A stretch of DNA of 64,000 bases, taken from positions 1 to 64,000 of the forward strand of contig CAZUON010000010.1 of the NCBI GenBank assembly GCA_964621345.1. Reading direction: 5' to 3'. Each line of letters opens with the position of its first letter. Positions within the stretch are counted from its first letter, which is position 1. The stretch comes from Glaciecola sp964621345. GTDB lineage: Bacteria > Pseudomonadota > Gammaproteobacteria > Enterobacterales > Alteromonadaceae. Shown here in pieces: positions 44,675 through 53,963 of the stretch. The notes under the pieces are model-generated. The model worked only from the letters and a program-made list of their open reading frames with translations, was not told where the DNA came from and ran no database searches. The translations under genes were made by a program, and so were the position numbers.

Positions 44675-46357
44675 TTAGCTTTTTGTCATGTCGACTTTTA
44701 GTTTTAACTGCTGACCAGGCTGTAAATATTTGTTTTTATTTAAGCCGTTCCAACGCAATATGTCATTCACTTTGACATTAAACTTACTAGCGATGAGTGA
44801 TAACGAATCGCCGCTTCTGACTTTGTAAGATAATGAACGGGTGGTATTTGCTTCATTCTTGTCTGCAGTGTCTGGTGAGTACATTACCAGCCGCTTGCCA
44901 AGTTTGAGTGGGTCGTTCACCGACATTCTGTTCCAACGGCTTAATTCACGAACGCTCACATCGTACGCACGAGATAAATCCCACAAAGTATCTCCAGACT
45001 TTACTGTATGATAAATTTTGACCTTGTTTTGTGTGCTACGCGCGGAATGATAGCTATTTTGTGCAACGTTTAACGCATAGTCATTTAATTCATTTAAGGC
45101 TACGGGTACCAGTAAATTGTCGCCGGCGTAAATCGTATTATTGCTCATGTTATTTACACGTTTAATGACATCAATATTAGTATTGTAACGCTGGGCAATC
45201 AAACCAATGCTTTCGCCGCGCTTCACTTTGTGTCGCTCCCAGTTTAGGCGCTCAGATTCGGGAGTGTTGCTTAACGCTAACGTAAAACTTTCTACCTTAT
45301 CTAAAGGGAGTACGAGTAAATGCGGCCCTTCTGGCGGTGTTGCCCACTTGTTGAAACCAGGGTTGAGTGCTTGTAGTTCTGCAAGGTTTAAGCCTGACAT
45401 TTGTGCTGCCATGGCTAAATCGATTTGCGAGCCAACATCGACCACATCAATGACTTGGGCATTATCAATTGCAGGCCAGTCAAAATTATAAGTGTCTGAA
45501 TTTTTAAGAATATCTGCCAAGGCAAGTAACTTAGGCACATACGCACGGGTTTCTCTGGGTAAGTCTAAGGACCAAAAATCAGTACTTTTGCCTAATTTTT
45601 CATTCTTACGGATAGCACGAGCAACACGACCTTCACCACTATTATAGGCTGCAAGTGCATGCATCCAGTTACCGTCAAACATATTGTTTAAGTACTTCAA
45701 ATATGCAATGGCGCCTTGGGTGGAAGCAACAACATCTCTGCGCCCGTCGTACCACCAATTTTGAGGCATGCCAAAACGTTTACCGCTACTAGGAATAAAC
45801 TGCCACATACCCGCCGCACGACCTGAAGAATAGGCAAAGGGATCAAATGCGCTTTCTACAATGGGTAAGAGCGCGATGTCCAGGGGGATGTCGTTTGCTT
45901 CGAGCTGTTCAACAATGTAGTACAAAAATGGGCGCGCGCGCGTGGCCACGCGGCTCATGTAGCCTGGATGTTTCAAATACCAATTCTTTTGTGCATCTAA
46001 GCGGGGTTGCTCTGAAGGAATCGTAAAAGCAAGGTCTTGGGCAATCTTTTGCCAAACATCGTCGGGTTCAGAGGGTAGGGCGGGCTCTTTTTTAGGTAGA
46101 GGGACATCTACGGGCGCTTCTGGGTGAACTAAATCAGCCACACCTTCTTGATAGCTAGCACAACGCTCAGCATCGTGTTGTGTTGCTTGTGAGTTGGCAC
46201 TACTGAATTCACAGGCTTTGATGTTTAACGCGCTGTGGGTATCGTTTTCGCTCATACCAATCGCAGTGTTATTTGCTATATCGCTATCATTCTCAGTAGG
46301 AATAAGAGCACAACCGCTGAGAAGAACCGGCAGGCAAAACAAACATAAATACTTCAT
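44675..46357 (-). CDS. mltD: Membrane-bound lytic murein transglycosylase D
   Basis: 560-residue lipoprotein (lipobox LLSGC, Cys16). A family-1 lytic transglycosylase (SLT) domain carries catalytic Glu168 in LLPIVESAFDPFA, followed by GRAAGMWQFIPSSGKRFG and ALAAYNSGEGRVARAI. Three C-terminal LysM domains begin near HKVKRGESIG, YHTVKSGDTLW and YKVRSGDSLS. It cleaves glycan strands in the envelope. Conserved partner of gloB upstream; the spacer between them holds a perfect 19-bp palindrome. Confidence 0.95.
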   Translation of the reverse strand: MKYLCLFCLPVLLSGCALIPTENDSDIANNTAIGMSENDTHSALNIKACEFSSANSQATQHDAERCASYQEGVADLVHPEAPVDVPLPKKEPALPSEPDDVWQKIAQDLAFTIPSEQPRLDAQKNWYLKHPGYMSRVATRARPFLYYIVEQLEANDIPLDIALLPIVESAFDPFAYSSGRAAGMWQFIPSSGKRFGMPQNWWYDGRRDVVASTQGAIAYLKYLNNMFDGNWMHALAAYNSGEGRVARAIRKNEKLGKSTDFWSLDLPRETRAYVPKLLALADILKNSDTYNFDWPAIDNAQVIDVVDVGSQIDLAMAAQMSGLNLAELQALNPGFNKWATPPEGPHLLVLPLDKVESFTLALSNTPESERLNWERHKVKRGESIGLIAQRYNTNIDVIKRVNNMSNNTIYAGDNLLVPVALNELNDYALNVAQNSYHSARSTQNKVKIYHTVKSGDTLWDLSRAYDVSVRELSRWNRMSVNDPLKLGKRLVMYSPDTADKNEANTTRSLSYKVRSGDSLSLIASKFNVKVNDILRWNGLNKNKYLQPGQQLKLKVDMTKS

Positions 46358-46398
46358 AGCAACCTAATTATTATTATAGAGTTTCGATTCAATCCTCA

Positions 46399-46442
46399 CT
46401 TACCGTTGTTGCCGATATTGAATTATCGGCAACAACGGTAAG
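46399..46442. repeat. Perfect 19-bp inverted repeat, 6-base loop
   Basis: Arms CTTACCGTTGTTGCCGATA / TATCGGCAACAACGGTAAG with loop TTGAAT, between gloB and mltD (both minus strand). No T-run follows on either side, so it is not a classical intrinsic terminator. It may be a Rho-dependent 3' end, a processing site or a relic palindromic element. Confidence 0.8.
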
Positions 46443-46483
46443 CGCGAAACGTGACGCGCAATCATACGTGAAGCCAAGGCGAT

Positions 46484-47260
46484 TTAAAAATTATCCTTTG
46501 CGCTTCGTATTGCAGCGAAAGTATCGACCGCATTGTCTAAGCTTTGTTGCAATTTATTTGCCATATCGGCCTGAAAACCCTCATCGTGGCAGTGCAGAAA
46601 AGGATTAATTAGGCGCTGCTCTGCAATACTCGAGGGCAGGGTAATACGGTCTTGTTCTCTTTGTTTTTGTGCCCATTGCTCATATTTTTCTAAACCTTGA
46701 TGTTGTGGCAATAATGAGCGGGCAAATCGAAGGTTAGCGAGTGTATATTCATGAGTACAATAGACTTTTGTGTCTGCGTTTAGCTTCGCAAGCTTATCCA
46801 AAGAGGCTAAAAATACCTCTGGTGTGCCTTCAAACATGCGCCCGCAACCGGCAGAGAAGAGTGTATCTCCGCAAAACAACCACTGCGGGTTATAAAATAC
46901 AATATGGTCTAGCGTATGTCCTGGCGTCTCGAGCACTTCAAATAATACTGCTTTATTTAAAATGGACACTGTGTCGCCTTCGCCTACCTGTTGTGTCAGC
47001 CCTTTAATATTATTGTTTGCAGGCCCAATCACAGGTAAATCTTGATACTGCTCTTTCAGTGCTAAAATACCACCGGTATGGTCGTAATGATGATGCGTGA
47101 TTAATATTTCACTTAAGACTAAGTTTTCGGCATTTAAGAATGCAAGCACAGGTGCTGCATCGCCAGGGTCTACCACAACCGCTTTTTGTTGGTCGTGGAT
47201 ACACCAAATATAGTTATCGTCAAAGGCCTTTATTGCGCTAATGTGAATATTGTCTGACAT
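46484..47260 (-). CDS. gloB: Hydroxyacylglutathione hydrolase (glyoxalase II)
   Basis: 258-residue metallo-beta-lactamase-fold enzyme hydrolysing S-lactoylglutathione. The binuclear metal site is THHHYDH at residues 55-61, with further ligands in ETPGHTLDHI and FCGDTLF, and the substrate-binding end YCTHEYTLANLRFA. Part of the conserved mltD-gloB / yafS neighbourhood. Confidence 0.96.
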   Translation of the reverse strand: MSDNIHISAIKAFDDNYIWCIHDQQKAVVVDPGDAAPVLAFLNAENLVLSEILITHHHYDHTGGILALKEQYQDLPVIGPANNNIKGLTQQVGEGDTVSILNKAVLFEVLETPGHTLDHIVFYNPQWLFCGDTLFSAGCGRMFEGTPEVFLASLDKLAKLNADTKVYCTHEYTLANLRFARSLLPQHQGLEKYEQWAQKQREQDRITLPSSIAEQRLINPFLHCHDEGFQADMANKLQQSLDNAVDTFAAIRSAKDNF

Positions 47261-47342
47261 ATGTAACTCTCGAAATCTATTGACCTTTACCCATTATACG
47301 ATAACTTTATGAACATGCGAGCACAGCAGTTCTTTAGAAGGG

Positions 47343-47393
47343 CAATGTTGATGGAAGAACAATGTTAATGGAAAGAAAATGTTGATGCGAGAA
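47343..47393 (+). repeat. Triplicated 17-bp unit spanning the yafS start
   Basis: Three tandem near-copies of AATGTTGATGGAAGAAC-type sequence, each 17 bases, so every unit puts its ATGs in a different frame. Each unit carries a GGAAGAA or GGAAAGA ribosome-site-like stretch. The last copy includes the candidate starts of the methyltransferase. Confidence 0.7.
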
Positions 47394-48149
47394 GCGCGTA
47401 TACACACGCGTCCCAGGTATCCTGAAAATTGGCACTCTTTGAGCCAAGGCGAAAATGTGCGCGATGAACTAGAATTGGCATTGGCGCCTATTATGGAGCG
47501 TATTTTTGGGTATTATTTAGTCAAACTTGGTAATTTGAGCACCGAGCTTGAGCTAAAATCGTGCCCTATCAAACAAAGTTTTAATGTGGCGCAAAGCGTA
47601 GGTCCCGATAATCCGGCCAAAACACATATCAAATCAAAGTCCTGCCAATTACCACTGCAAAACAACAGTGTAGATGCATTTGTTTTGTTGGCTGAGTTAG
47701 ATTTTGCGCAAGACCCGCATCAGATCATCCGAGAAATAGACCGCGCCATTACCGCCAATGGCCATGTAGTGATTGCTGGGTTTAACCCGTTTAGCCTTGC
47801 TGGCATCATGAAGTATCTGCCTATTAACAAACAGAACATTTTGCATGAAGGGCGCTTTTTTACCGCGGCGAGAATCAAAGATTGGTTACAGTTACTAGAT
47901 TTTGAAATTATTCAGCAAGAGCAGGTAATTTATTCTGCGTTATTTATGCGAAGTAGGCTCAAACACGCAAACAAAATACAGCGTTGGTGTAAGCGTTATT
48001 TGCCGTGGTTTTCATCGATGTATGTAATTGTTGCGCGAAAACGAGAGGTGCCGCTATCGCCCATTAAACCGCGTTGGAAACTTAAGCCTAAATTTAGTTC
48101 TAGTGCCGCAGGGGCGAGTATTCGAACAAGCGCGAGGGTGACAGACTAA
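47385..48149 (+). CDS. yafS: SAM-dependent methyltransferase, YafS-like
   Basis: 254 residues with a class I methyltransferase core. LPLQNNSVDAFVLLAELDFAQDPHQIIREIDRAI and ITANGHVVIAGFNPFSLAGI are the post-motif I to III blocks of the methyltransferase-11 fold; the glycine loop itself is weak. It is divergent from gloB, as yafS is in E. coli. The substrate is unknown. Starts at 47379 and 47385 are both possible; 47385 has GGAAAG at better spacing. A basic C-terminal tail extends past the fold. Confidence 0.82.
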   Translation: MREARIHTRPRYPENWHSLSQGENVRDELELALAPIMERIFGYYLVKLGNLSTELELKSCPIKQSFNVAQSVGPDNPAKTHIKSKSCQLPLQNNSVDAFVLLAELDFAQDPHQIIREIDRAITANGHVVIAGFNPFSLAGIMKYLPINKQNILHEGRFFTAARIKDWLQLLDFEIIQQEQVIYSALFMRSRLKHANKIQRWCKRYLPWFSSMYVIVARKREVPLSPIKPRWKLKPKFSSSAAGASIRTSARVTD

Positions 48150-48192
48150 AAGCGTTGCCTTCAGTCTGCACTAACTAATCACTAAACGTGCT

Positions 48193-50253
48193 TTATTTCA
48201 CTCGCATGCCAGCTTTTGCGCCATCATCGGGGTGTAAAATGTAGAGGTCGTCGCCGCCGGGGCCAGCTGCAAGCACCATGCCCTCCGACATACCAAATCG
48301 CATTTTACGCGGAGCCAAGTTAGCCACCATGACTGTTTGCTTGCCAATGAGACTAGCGGGGTCATAAGCTGATTTGATACCAGCAAAGACTTGACGTGTT
48401 TCACCGCCTAAATCTAATTCAAGTCTCAATAATTTATCGGCCTTTTCGACCGCTTCAGCATTTACAATGGTAACCACACGTAAATCAACTTTAGCGAAAT
48501 CTTCAAAGCTTATAGTTTCGCTAATAGGCTCTAACCCAGTAGAGGCCGGCTCTGATATCGACGCTTCGGTTTTTGCTTTCGCTTTGCTTTCTTTTTCGTT
48601 TGCTTTTAGGTTTTCTTTACTGGCCTCAACCATTGCGTCTATTTTATCGGTGTCTACGCGCTGCATCATGGCTTTAAACTTGTTTATGGCATGCCCAGTT
48701 TTCACTTGTTGCGTGCTTTCCCAAGTAAAGTCATCGTTCAAAAAGGTTTGAGCTTGCTCAGCCAATTTAGGCAATACAGGCGCTAAATACACCATCAATA
48801 CTCTAAACATATGAATGCCCATAGAGCATACGTCGTGCGTAAATGCTTGTTTGCTTTCGTCCTTGATTGTGACCCATGGCGCATGCATATCGATATATTG
48901 ATTTGCCTTGTCGGCAAGTGCCATAATATCGCGTATCGCTCTGTTGTATTGACGCGACTCAAAAGCTTCTGCTACTGCACTATGTGCGTCTTGAAACTCT
49001 TTGAGTAATTCAGGGTTTTCAACAGTATCAGACAATTTTCCGTCAAAGCGCTTGGTGATGAAGCTAGCACAGCGTGAGGCAATATTTACCACTTTACCTA
49101 CTAAATCGGCATTTACCTTTTGCGCAAGGTCACCTAAGTTCAAATCGATATCTGCCACGCTATCATTAAGTTTACTGGCATAGTAATAACGCAAATATTC
49201 GGGGTTAAGGTGCTCTAAATAAGTCCGGCCTTTAATAAAAGTGCCTTTAGATTTCGACATTTTTGCGCCGTTAACGGTCACAAAGCCATGAATATTTACG
49301 CCGGTTGGCTTTCTAAACCCTGCACCTTCGAGCATGGCAGGCCAAAACAAGCAGTGGAAGTAGCTAATGTCTTTGCCAATAAAATGATACAACTCGGTGT
49401 CGTTGCCCGCAGACCAATAGGGGCTGTCATCTATGCCTTGTGCATCGCAATAGTTTTTAAAACTTGCCATGTAACCCACTGGTGCATCTACCCAAACATA
49501 AAAGAACTTGTTAGGCGCACCGGGGATTTCAAATCCAAAATAGGGAGCATCACGACTGATATCCCATTGCTGAAGACCTTGTTCAAACCATTCGTTGAAC
49601 TTATTCGCCATTTCTTTTTGAATGGCACCATCGTCTATCCACTTTTTTAGCATGCCTTCAAATTGAGGCAGGTCAAAAAAGTAATGTTCTGACTCTTTCA
49701 TTACCGGCTCTGCGCCAGAGACTACAGAACGTGGGTTTTTGAGCTCTGTGGGTGAATAAGTGGCGCCGCAATTATCGCAATTATCGCCATTTTGGTCTTC
49801 GCTTCCGCAATTAGGGCAGGTGCCTTTTACAAAACGGTCGGGTAAGAACATTTGTTTTTCTGGGTCGAACAACTGGTTGATTGAGCGTTTAGAAATATAG
49901 CCTGCTTCGTTTAAACGATTGTAAATCAGTTCGCAAAATGCCTTGTTTTCTGGCGAATGAGTCACATAATAATTGTTATAATCGATATGAAAGTCGAGTA
50001 AGTCTTGATGGTGTTCGTCGCGTGTTTGCGCCACCATCTGCTCTGGCGTAATACCAAGCTCTTGTGCTTTTAGCATCACCGGCGTACCGTGTGCATCATC
50101 GGCACATACGCTGTAACAAGTATGCCCGCGTAGGCGCTGGAAACGCACCCAAATATCAGTTTGAATATGTTCGAGCAAATGCCCAAGGTGAATAGAACCA
50201 TTGGCATAAGGAAGTGCACTAGTAACCAAAATTCGGCGCGAAGCTTGTTGCAT
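48193..50253 (-). CDS. metG: Methionyl-tRNA synthetase
   Basis: 686-residue class I synthetase with the HIGH motif as IHLGHLLEH, a zinc knuckle (CPNCGSEDQNGDNCDNC), and KMSKS in AKMSKSKGTFI. A C-terminal EMAPII-like tRNA-binding domain (about 580-686, EDFAKVDLRVVTIVNAE) follows a Lys/Glu/Ala linker, as in dimeric E. coli MetG. Divergent from mrp, the usual arrangement. Confidence 0.97.
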   Translation of the reverse strand: MQQASRRILVTSALPYANGSIHLGHLLEHIQTDIWVRFQRLRGHTCYSVCADDAHGTPVMLKAQELGITPEQMVAQTRDEHHQDLLDFHIDYNNYYVTHSPENKAFCELIYNRLNEAGYISKRSINQLFDPEKQMFLPDRFVKGTCPNCGSEDQNGDNCDNCGATYSPTELKNPRSVVSGAEPVMKESEHYFFDLPQFEGMLKKWIDDGAIQKEMANKFNEWFEQGLQQWDISRDAPYFGFEIPGAPNKFFYVWVDAPVGYMASFKNYCDAQGIDDSPYWSAGNDTELYHFIGKDISYFHCLFWPAMLEGAGFRKPTGVNIHGFVTVNGAKMSKSKGTFIKGRTYLEHLNPEYLRYYYASKLNDSVADIDLNLGDLAQKVNADLVGKVVNIASRCASFITKRFDGKLSDTVENPELLKEFQDAHSAVAEAFESRQYNRAIRDIMALADKANQYIDMHAPWVTIKDESKQAFTHDVCSMGIHMFRVLMVYLAPVLPKLAEQAQTFLNDDFTWESTQQVKTGHAINKFKAMMQRVDTDKIDAMVEASKENLKANEKESKAKAKTEASISEPASTGLEPISETISFEDFAKVDLRVVTIVNAEAVEKADKLLRLELDLGGETRQVFAGIKSAYDPASLIGKQTVMVANLAPRKMRFGMSEGMVLAAGPGGDDLYILHPDDGAKAGMRVK

Positions 50254-50385
50254 GTAAAGGTTAACCTTTGGTTGTTTGAATACAAGAATAAGCCGCGAAT
50301 ATTAGCCCAAAGTGGGCATTTTTGCACCCGCAAATGCAAGCAAATCAGTAATATTTTGCGCAATAAAAAATAATTTAGGAGCTCT

Positions 50386-51471
50386 ATGTTTTTTCGTAGT
50401 AAAAAAAGTGCTGAAAAGCCTAGTCTTTGCGGCGATATTCAAGCCGCTTGTATTCGTTTTTTTGATTTACAGCAAAGTCAGCATGTTCAGGTAACTGAAA
50501 GCACAGAAGGGCTTTTTACTATTCATTTAGGCTTTATTTGTGGAGAGTATAGCGCGGAGCTTATCGGGCATTTGTGCGCGAACTTTGAAGCACTAAGTTC
50601 AGATCGTATTCAACTCGAATACAACATTCCTATTTTTAACGCGAAAAAAGCGCCCGTAAAAAATGTCAAAAACATTATTGCCGTATCTTCTGGCAAAGGC
50701 GGCGTAGGTAAATCAGCTACGGCGGTAAATTTAGCCTTAGCACTTAAAGTTCAAGGTGCAAGAGTGGGGATTTTAGATGCCGATATTTATGGCCCTAGCG
50801 TACCGCTCATGCTCGGTACCGAGGGAGCATCACCGCAAAGTCCAGATAACACACACATGCTCCCCATATCTGCCCATGGTTTAGTCTCAAACTCCATTGG
50901 TTATTTGGTCAAAAATGACCATGCATCCATTTGGCGTGGCCCAATGGCAAGCAAAGCGCTAACGCAACTGACTATGGAAACGCAATGGCCCTTGCTCGAT
51001 TACCTAATTGTAGATATGCCGCCAGGTACGGGCGATATTCAGCTTACCATGTGCCAGCAGCTTCCTTTAACCGCTGCAGTTGTAGTGACTACACCTCAAG
51101 ATATTGCTTTGTCTGATGCTGAAAAGGGTATTGCGATGTTTAATAAACTCGAGGTGCCAGTACTAGGCTTGGTCGAGAATATGAGTTACTTTGAATGCCC
51201 TAAGTGTCAGCATCGAAGTAATATTTTTGCCAATCATGGCGCCCATCGTCTATCTGAAAAATATGCACTGCCAATGCTAGCAGAGGTTGCACTTGACCCT
51301 ATCATTAGAGAATATGCCGACAGCGGCCGCTCTATCTTTGCCGAAGCACCTGAGCATGGGGTAGCGCAAATTTACTTACAGGCAGCACGAATGCTGTCTA
51401 AACAAATGAGTGAGCAGTTAGAGGTATCTGCGCTTGCAAAACAGGCGCAAATTGATATTACTCAGCTTTAA
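50386..51471 (+). CDS. mrp: Iron-sulfur cluster carrier ATPase Mrp/ApbC
   Basis: 361-residue MinD/Mrp P-loop ATPase. A divergent N-terminal MIP18-like stretch (1-90) precedes deviant Walker A SGKGGVGKS (102-110), switch region DADIYGPSVPLMLG, DMPPGTGDIQLT, and the CPKC pair in YFECPKCQHR that bridges the cluster in the dimer. AGGAG upstream of the ATG. Divergent from metG. Confidence 0.95.
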   Translation: MFFRSKKSAEKPSLCGDIQAACIRFFDLQQSQHVQVTESTEGLFTIHLGFICGEYSAELIGHLCANFEALSSDRIQLEYNIPIFNAKKAPVKNVKNIIAVSSGKGGVGKSATAVNLALALKVQGARVGILDADIYGPSVPLMLGTEGASPQSPDNTHMLPISAHGLVSNSIGYLVKNDHASIWRGPMASKALTQLTMETQWPLLDYLIVDMPPGTGDIQLTMCQQLPLTAAVVVTTPQDIALSDAEKGIAMFNKLEVPVLGLVENMSYFECPKCQHRSNIFANHGAHRLSEKYALPMLAEVALDPIIREYADSGRSIFAEAPEHGVAQIYLQAARMLSKQMSEQLEVSALAKQAQIDITQL

Positions 51472-51589
51472 TTCTGCTTTTTATAGCTAGCACAACATTG
51501 GCAATGTAAACGCTTGCCAAGGACTCACAGAGTGCGCATAATTCGCGCATAACATTTATAAGTAAAACGTAATAAAATAAAGGGTTTGT

Positions 51590-52189
51590 ATGCGCTTATG
51601 TGACAAAGATATTGTGCAGTATATTGTGGATGGCAAAATTAAAATTGATCCTTCACCAGAGCATGACCAAATCAGTGGAGTCACTGTGGATGTCAGACTA
51701 GGAAACAAGTTCCGAGTCTTTCAAGAACACGGCGCCCCTTACATTGATTTAAGCGGCCCTAAAGTCGAAGTGCAAGCTGCGCTAGACCGAGTAATGAGTG
51801 ATGAAATCGAAATTGGTGAAGACGAATCTTTTTTCTTGCACCCTGGTGAACTTGCTATTGCAGTCACGCATGAGTCGGTTAGTTTACCGGCTAATATTGT
51901 GGGCTGGTTAGATGGCCGCTCATCCTTAGCACGTTTAGGCTTAATGGTGCATGTGACCGCGCATCGAATTGATCCAGGTTGGTCTGGCAATATCGTGCTT
52001 GAATTTTACAACTCAGGAAAGCTGCCTTTAGCTCTAAAGCCGGGTATGAAAATTGGTGCGATTAGTTTTGAAATGTTAAGTGGTGAGGCACAAAGACCTT
52101 ATAATTCAAGAGAAGATGCGAAGTATCGTAATCAAGATGGCGCTATTGCAAGTCGTATCAGCGGAGATGATCAAACTAGCGACTCGTAG
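51590..52189 (+). CDS. dcd: dCTP deaminase
   Basis: 199-residue trimeric enzyme making dUTP from dCTP. SGVTVDVRLGNKFRVF, FFLHPGELAIAVTHE, GWLDGRSSLARLGLMVHVTAHRIDPGWSGNIVLEF and the catalytic Glu region are canonical. It follows mrp, as in related gammaproteobacteria. Confidence 0.97.
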   Translation: MRLCDKDIVQYIVDGKIKIDPSPEHDQISGVTVDVRLGNKFRVFQEHGAPYIDLSGPKVEVQAALDRVMSDEIEIGEDESFFLHPGELAIAVTHESVSLPANIVGWLDGRSSLARLGLMVHVTAHRIDPGWSGNIVLEFYNSGKLPLALKPGMKIGAISFEMLSGEAQRPYNSREDAKYRNQDGAIASRISGDDQTSDS

Positions 52190-52235
52190 ACTTAGCTTCT
52201 AACAGAACACAAAAAACAAAAATAAGTAAGCCAAG

Positions 52236-52850
52236 CTAATCGAGTCCTTTGTGCGCGGGCATACTTAATTTTCGCGTAATGGCCAACGCTCTTACTGTAA
52301 AAGCGATTGCGCCACCGAGCATAAGTGCAATACCCTCTGAAATCGGCGTATAGGTATGCATCACGCAATATGCACTTGCGCCTAACAACGAAGCGGTGAT
52401 GTAGATTTCGCGCTGAAACACCACTGGTACGTCATTGACTATTACATCCCGAATAATACCGCCCAAACACGCACTAAAAACCCCCATAATTGTTGCCACC
52501 GGAATATTCATACCAAGGGCAATTGCTTTTTGGGCCCCCAATACCGAAAACAAAGCCATACCTAAAGCGTCAGCCCACAAAAGTGCTTTTGAACGCCGAG
52601 TGATATGTTGGGCGGCAAAGTAGGTCAATATCGCCGCGCCACTGCACACAATGATCGTATGGTAATCGTCTAACCAAAATACTGGGACGTCCAATATTGT
52701 ATCGCGCAGCGTACCGCCGCCTATACCGGTAATACAAGCCATAAACACAAAGCCAACCCAGTCGAGCCGATGGCGGGCAGCAACCAATGCACCAGAAATC
52801 GCAAAGGCGATGGTAGCAGCAATATTGGTTAGGAGTAGCAGTGTTAACAC
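52236..52850 (-). CDS. TRIC-like (UPF0126/YadS family) cation channel protein
   Basis: 204 residues, seven TM helices in two homologous halves. Each half has a glycine-rich GGGTLRD or GGIIRD signature: GIGGGTLRDTILD near residue 43 and CLGGIIRDVIVNDVPVVF near 128. Bacterial members form trimeric cation channels; the physiological ion is uncertain. Convergent with dcd. Confidence 0.88.
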   Translation of the reverse strand: MLTLLLLTNIAATIAFAISGALVAARHRLDWVGFVFMACITGIGGGTLRDTILDVPVFWLDDYHTIIVCSGAAILTYFAAQHITRRSKALLWADALGMALFSVLGAQKAIALGMNIPVATIMGVFSACLGGIIRDVIVNDVPVVFQREIYITASLLGASAYCVMHTYTPISEGIALMLGGAIAFTVRALAITRKLSMPAHKGLD

Positions 52851-53001
52851 GGTAGCAGGTACTTCTTAAATATAGTTGGTGGTGACTATAAAGAGTATGC
52901 GTGAATCTCCATCAAAACCCAAGCTCAGAATAAAATTGCAGAATATTCAAACAGACAAACGCAATAATGCTAAAAAAAGTGGAATAAAATCAAAGAATCA
53001 A

Positions 53002-53007
53002 TATAAT
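53002..53007 (+). promoter_or_regulatory. -10 element of the tRNA-Pro gene
   Basis: TATAAT followed by a GC-rich GCCCAGC, 12 bases before the tRNA 5' end. No good -35 is seen. The GC-rich discriminator is typical of stringently controlled stable-RNA promoters. Confidence 0.5.
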
Positions 53008-53019
53008 GCCCAGCTTAGT

Positions 53020-53096
<77 letters not shown>

Positions 53097-53278
53097 TTTC
53101 TTACTTCTCCCTATCTTACTGAATTTGTTTAGTTTACGCCATAAACCACAAAGTTTAGAACCTTCTAAAATATGCGCAGTCTTAAGTCTACTTTTTTGTG
53201 GTTCTCTGATATTATACTTATCATAAGTTTAAAATCTGTTTCAAAAGAACTAGCTACCCCCTTTCTGTGGAGAAAATA

Positions 53279-53848
53279 ATGAATAAAAAATTAGCCTTAG
53301 TTGCAATATTAGCGAGCTTTTTGCTTGTGGCTTGCGCTTCAAAACCTAAAGTATTTACAGACTTTGATCCAGACCAAGACTTTTCTGAATATAAAACCTT
53401 TACTTGGGTATCTGCAAAACCAATGATGGTTCAAAGCGAATACACAATTAGTCCTTTGGTAGAGCAGCGCATAATGGGCGCGATCATCTCTAACCTAGAA
53501 AACAAAGGTTATGTGTTTACTGAAGACCGTGGACGTGCCGATATGGCAGTTTCGTTTACCATTGGTGCGCGAGATAAAATCCGTACCTACTCTGAGCCGA
53601 ATATGTACATGGGAACTAACTGGCGCTGGGGCGGCCAATACTATGGCATGACCGGTTATACACAAACAACACGAGTGTATTCGCAGGGTACCTTGGCAAT
53701 CGACGTAATGGATATAGACCGCAAAGCGCCAGTGTGGCACGGCGTATCATCTAAAACTTTATCTGAAGTCGAAAAGGCTGGAACGATTGAATTTGTTAAT
53801 GCGGCTGTAAATGTCACGCTTGCGGGCTTTCCAGCAACAACTATGTAA
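53279..53848 (+). CDS. DUF4136 domain lipoprotein
   Basis: 189 residues with a lipobox ending at Cys19 (LLVAC). The DUF4136 outline is present: FDPDQDFSEYKTFTW near the N-terminus, a central VEQRIMGAIISNLENKGYVFTEDRGRADMAVSF, and GTLAIDVMDIDRKAPVWHGV near the end. The central RWGGQYYGMTGYTQTT loop is aromatic-rich. Function unknown; probably an outer-membrane-associated accessory protein. GGAG precedes the ATG. A terminator follows. Confidence 0.85.
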   Translation: MNKKLALVAILASFLLVACASKPKVFTDFDPDQDFSEYKTFTWVSAKPMMVQSEYTISPLVEQRIMGAIISNLENKGYVFTEDRGRADMAVSFTIGARDKIRTYSEPNMYMGTNWRWGGQYYGMTGYTQTTRVYSQGTLAIDVMDIDRKAPVWHGVSSKTLSEVEKAGTIEFVNAAVNVTLAGFPATTM

Positions 53849-53875
53849 GTCATGGTACGAGTCAAAACTTGATTC

Positions 53876-53900
53876 AAGCCCGCCATATGCGGGCTTTTTT
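53876..53900 (+). terminator. Intrinsic terminator
   Basis: AAGCCCGC-CATAT-GCGGGCTT followed by further T, about 30 bases after the DUF4136 lipoprotein stop. Confidence 0.9.
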
Positions 53901-53963
53901 ATTGATGAGTTTAGCGTACTGCGTGTTCGCTAATTTGATACTGATTATTTGCTACTAAAGCGC

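Noticed and set aside
44484..44678. ORF with VVVSGIM heptad-like repeats
   Set aside because: It starts inside the 25-bp repeats, runs through a REP-like palindrome (REVPAFAGMT is a known spurious translation) and then the 21-bp repeats; no ribosome site.
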